From positions 117,532 through 163,006 of the forward strand of contig JAUJMS010000001.1 in the NCBI GenBank assembly GCA_030446745.1: a stretch of DNA of 45,475 nt, written 5' to 3'. This DNA comes from Egibacteraceae bacterium. GTDB taxonomy: Bacteria; Actinomycetota; Nitriliruptoria; Euzebyales; Egibacteraceae. The notes beneath the pieces are model-generated. The model searched no databases. It was not told the origin of the DNA and saw nothing but the letters and a program-made list of their open reading frames with translations. Below are positions 44,207-45,475 of this stretch, piece after piece; position 1 is the first letter of the stretch, and each line of letters opens with the position of its first letter. The translations under genes were made by a program, and so were the position numbers.

Positions 44207-44704
44207 CCTACGACTACGCCGTCACGGTCGCCCGCGTCGTCGACGGCGACACCCTCGACCTCGACGTCGACCTCGGCTTCTACCTGCGCTCGCGGCTGCG
44301 CTTCCGCCTGCTCGGCATCGACGCGCCCGAGCGCGGCCAGCCTGGCTACGCCGAGGCCATGGCTGCGGTGCGCACCTGGCTGGACGACCCGAACCGCGTA
44401 GGCGTGGAGCTCCGCGCGCGAACATACAAGGCCGACGCGTACCGAGGAGGTCGGCGCATGAGCACGGACGCAGACCTGGTCGCCCGCGCCCCGTACGTTG
44501 GTCGTTTCCCAGGACGACCCCCGCGCGACCTACGCCGTCCTTCGCGGTCTTGCTGATCGTGTGGAGTCGCTGTCTGCCCGAACCTACAAGGCCGACGCCT
44601 TCGGGCGGTGGCTCGCCGACGTCTATCCGTCGGCCCGCCCGTCGGACACCCTGAGCCACTACCTCGTCGAGAGCGGCCACGCCGTTCCGTGGGCGTCGCG
44701 ATGA
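44203..44704 (+). pseudogene. staphylococcal-nuclease-like gene split by a 160-bp insertion
   Basis: ATG 44203 opens the SNase fold: ARVVDGDTLDLDVDLGF, FRLLGIDAPERGQPGYAEA and VELRARTYKADA. There the frame runs into foreign sequence and stops at 44556. The missing half resumes in another frame: ARTYKADAFGRWLADVYPSA, DTLSHYLVESGHAVPW, ending TGA 44704. Removing 160 bp between the two copies of the RTYKADA coding sequence gives one intact SNase of about 113 residues. Phage SNases of this size are common; the catalytic Arg/Glu/Arg set would be complete only after removal. Confidence 0.75.
44419..44598 (+). repeat. 20-bp direct repeats flanking the insertion in the SNase gene
   Basis: CGAACATACAAGGCCGACGC at 44419–44438 and CGAACCTACAAGGCCGACGC at 44579–44598, one mismatch, 160 bases apart. 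Within the insert is a ribosome site (GAGGAGG, 44444–44450) and ATG 44458, opening a 32-codon frame (STDADLVARAPYV…). A second frame reads TLVVSQDDPRATYAVLRGLA, like a piece of another phage gene. Confidence 0.8.
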
Positions 44705-44823
44705 CACTCCGTTCCGTGAGCTACGGCGGCGGTGTCCAGTCCACCGCCCTGCTCGTCCTCGCCGCGCAGGGCGACATCGACTTCCCACTGTTCCTGTTCG
44801 CCAACGCCGTGTGCGACACGTGA
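44701..44823 (+). pseudogene. truncated PAPS-reductase-like gene
   Basis: Starts ATG 44701, overlapping the SNase stop. SVSYGGGVQSTALLVLAAQG is the PP-loop N-terminus of the phage phosphoadenosine-phosphosulfate-reductase family, then FPLFLFAN, where relatives continue for another 200 or more residues. Here it becomes AVCDT and stops at 44823, overlapping the next gene by GTGA. Either an internal deletion joined its two ends or it is a degenerate remnant. Confidence 0.65.
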
Positions 44824-45137
44824 CCCGCGCCGACGAGGAACTGCGCCGTCTCCGCGAGGCCGCCGAGGGCAAGACGCAAGCCGACCTCGCCGCCGATCTC
44901 CGCGTCGGCCTCAACCTTGAGGCGCGCCGCTTGGAGTGGCTCAACGCCAACCTGTACGCCTGGCCGGGCGCCTACGGCGTCGGCGCCCATATCGTCCACC
45001 ATGGCGGCCACAGCCTCGACGCGCTGTGCGGCGCCGAGGTCGTCCACGTCGCCCCCCACGCCGCCGAGCTCGCGAAGGTGTGCCGCCGCTGCAAGGCCGC
45101 CGCAGCCGTGCTCGCCGCCCAGGAGGTCCTCGAATGA
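44820..45137 (+). CDS. small hypothetical protein with Cys pair
   Basis: 105 residues from GTG 44820 (an in-frame GTG at 44811 is also possible). Helical N-terminus (DEELRRLREAAEGKTQADLA), then VHHGGHSLDALCGAEVVHVA and KVCRRCKAAAA. His and Cys suggest zinc binding. Function unknown. The stop overlaps the next ATG. Confidence 0.6.
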   Translation: MTRADEELRRLREAAEGKTQADLAADLRVGLNLEARRLEWLNANLYAWPGAYGVGAHIVHHGGHSLDALCGAEVVHVAPHAAELAKVCRRCKAAAAVLAAQEVLE

Positions 45138-45475
45138 CAACACCCAACGCCCGCCTCGTCGTCGCGGTCGTCGTGGCGCTCATCGTCGCGCTGTGGCTGC
45201 TCGGCCGCGCCACCGCCGCCGACGCCTCGCACTTCGACCACCACGTGAGCCGCTGGGCGCGCCTCGCCCACTGCGAGTCGACGCATCGCTGGCACATCGA
45301 CGACGGCGGCCTCCAGATCACAAACAGCACCTGGGCCGCCTACGGCGGGCGGCGGTGGTCGCGCGACGCTGGCAACGCCCCCCGCCGTGCCCAGGTGCGC
45401 GTCGCCAAGCGGATCGCATGGTACGGATGGGGCGACCACGCGCCGCAGGGCGGCGGCGCCTGGCCGTACTGCTGG
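45134..45475 (+). CDS. Rpf/transglycosylase-like muralytic protein, 3' end off window
   Basis: ATG 45134 with AGGAGG eight bases upstream; 114 codons visible, no stop. A membrane or signal segment (ARLVVAVVVALIVALWLLG) precedes WARLAHCESTHRWHI, matching the resuscitation-promoting-factor/transglycosylase-like domain with catalytic E48. It continues DDGGLQITNSTWAAYGG, VAKRIAWYGWGD and GGGAWPYC. It probably cleaves peptidoglycan; in a phage setting, a lysis or entry enzyme. Confidence 0.82.
   Translation, partial: MTTPNARLVVAVVVALIVALWLLGRATAADASHFDHHVSRWARLAHCESTHRWHIDDGGLQITNSTWAAYGGRRWSRDAGNAPRRAQVRVAKRIAWYGWGDHAPQGGGAWPYCW

Larger units (their letters stand above)
43348..45475 (+). mobile_element. 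phage-derived gene cassette, continues off the right edge
   Basis: A plus-strand run of genes, nearly all joined by GTGA or ATGA overlaps: terminase small subunit-like, two small Cys-rich proteins, SNase, truncated PAPS-reductase-like, a small Cys protein and an Rpf-like hydrolase. The content and compression are phage-like. No integrase, portal or capsid gene is visible, so it could be a prophage edge or a remnant. Confidence 0.55.

Overview
The window is about 73% G+C with dense, tightly packed genes, GTG and TTG starts and many 4-base stop/start overlaps. The gene content (SepH, WhiB, an actinobacterial YacP-like NYN protein, a DnaQ–UvrC fusion, SOS box of GAAC-N4-GTTC type, a lipB–lipA–glnA order like that of Mycobacterium) points to an actinobacterium. 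It does not look like a named model species; several genes carry one-base frameshifts in homopolymer runs, so this is probably a draft or metagenome-derived contig.

Layout. 1–3254 (minus): the division regulator SepH, a small Cys-rich protein, an NYN nuclease, a zinc-ribbon protein and a DUF309 protein. 3328–7166 (plus): a MerA-like disulfide reductase, a WhiB regulator, a DnaQ–UvrC nuclease behind an SOS box, and a lone Lrp/AsnC sensor domain. 7176–10845 (minus): a response-regulator-like protein, TrpD and a CPA2 antiporter with UspA domains, all translationally coupled. 10960–15656 (minus): korA–korB–glycosyltransferase–formate/nitrite channel. 15705–17568: cysteine desulfurase and TusA (plus), facing ErpA (minus). 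17679–21341 (minus): a large secreted BNR/sialidase-like protein and glycerate kinase. 21426–22619: nadA behind a strong palindrome. 22663–27248 (minus): flotillin and NfeD, a winged-helix YcaQ-like protein, and GcvT. 27384–36157 (plus): Lpd, SucB, LipB, three small membrane proteins, LipA, an MscS channel and GlnA. The lipoate block is coherent: LipB and LipA make the cofactor, SucB and the glycine cleavage system carry it, and Lpd reoxidises it; KorAB offers a ferredoxin-linked alternative for 2-oxoacid oxidation.

From 36.2 kb the character changes to accessory DNA. There is an aminoglycoside-phosphotransferase-family gene of lower G+C between two copies of a glnA 3'-end-like sequence, small orphan genes, a frameshifted hypothetical gene, a broken helical gene, and a tandem duplication containing hairpins and paired GGCGGGACTAG boxes. 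Next come a two-gene unit (cyclic-nucleotide-binding protein plus a 1138-residue STAND-type ATPase) and, divergently, a run of phage-type genes to the right edge: terminase small subunit-like, two small Cys-rich proteins, a staphylococcal-nuclease gene split by 160 bp between direct repeats, a truncated PAPS-reductase-like gene, and an Rpf/transglycosylase-like protein.

No rRNA, tRNA, CRISPR array or insertion sequence was recognised.
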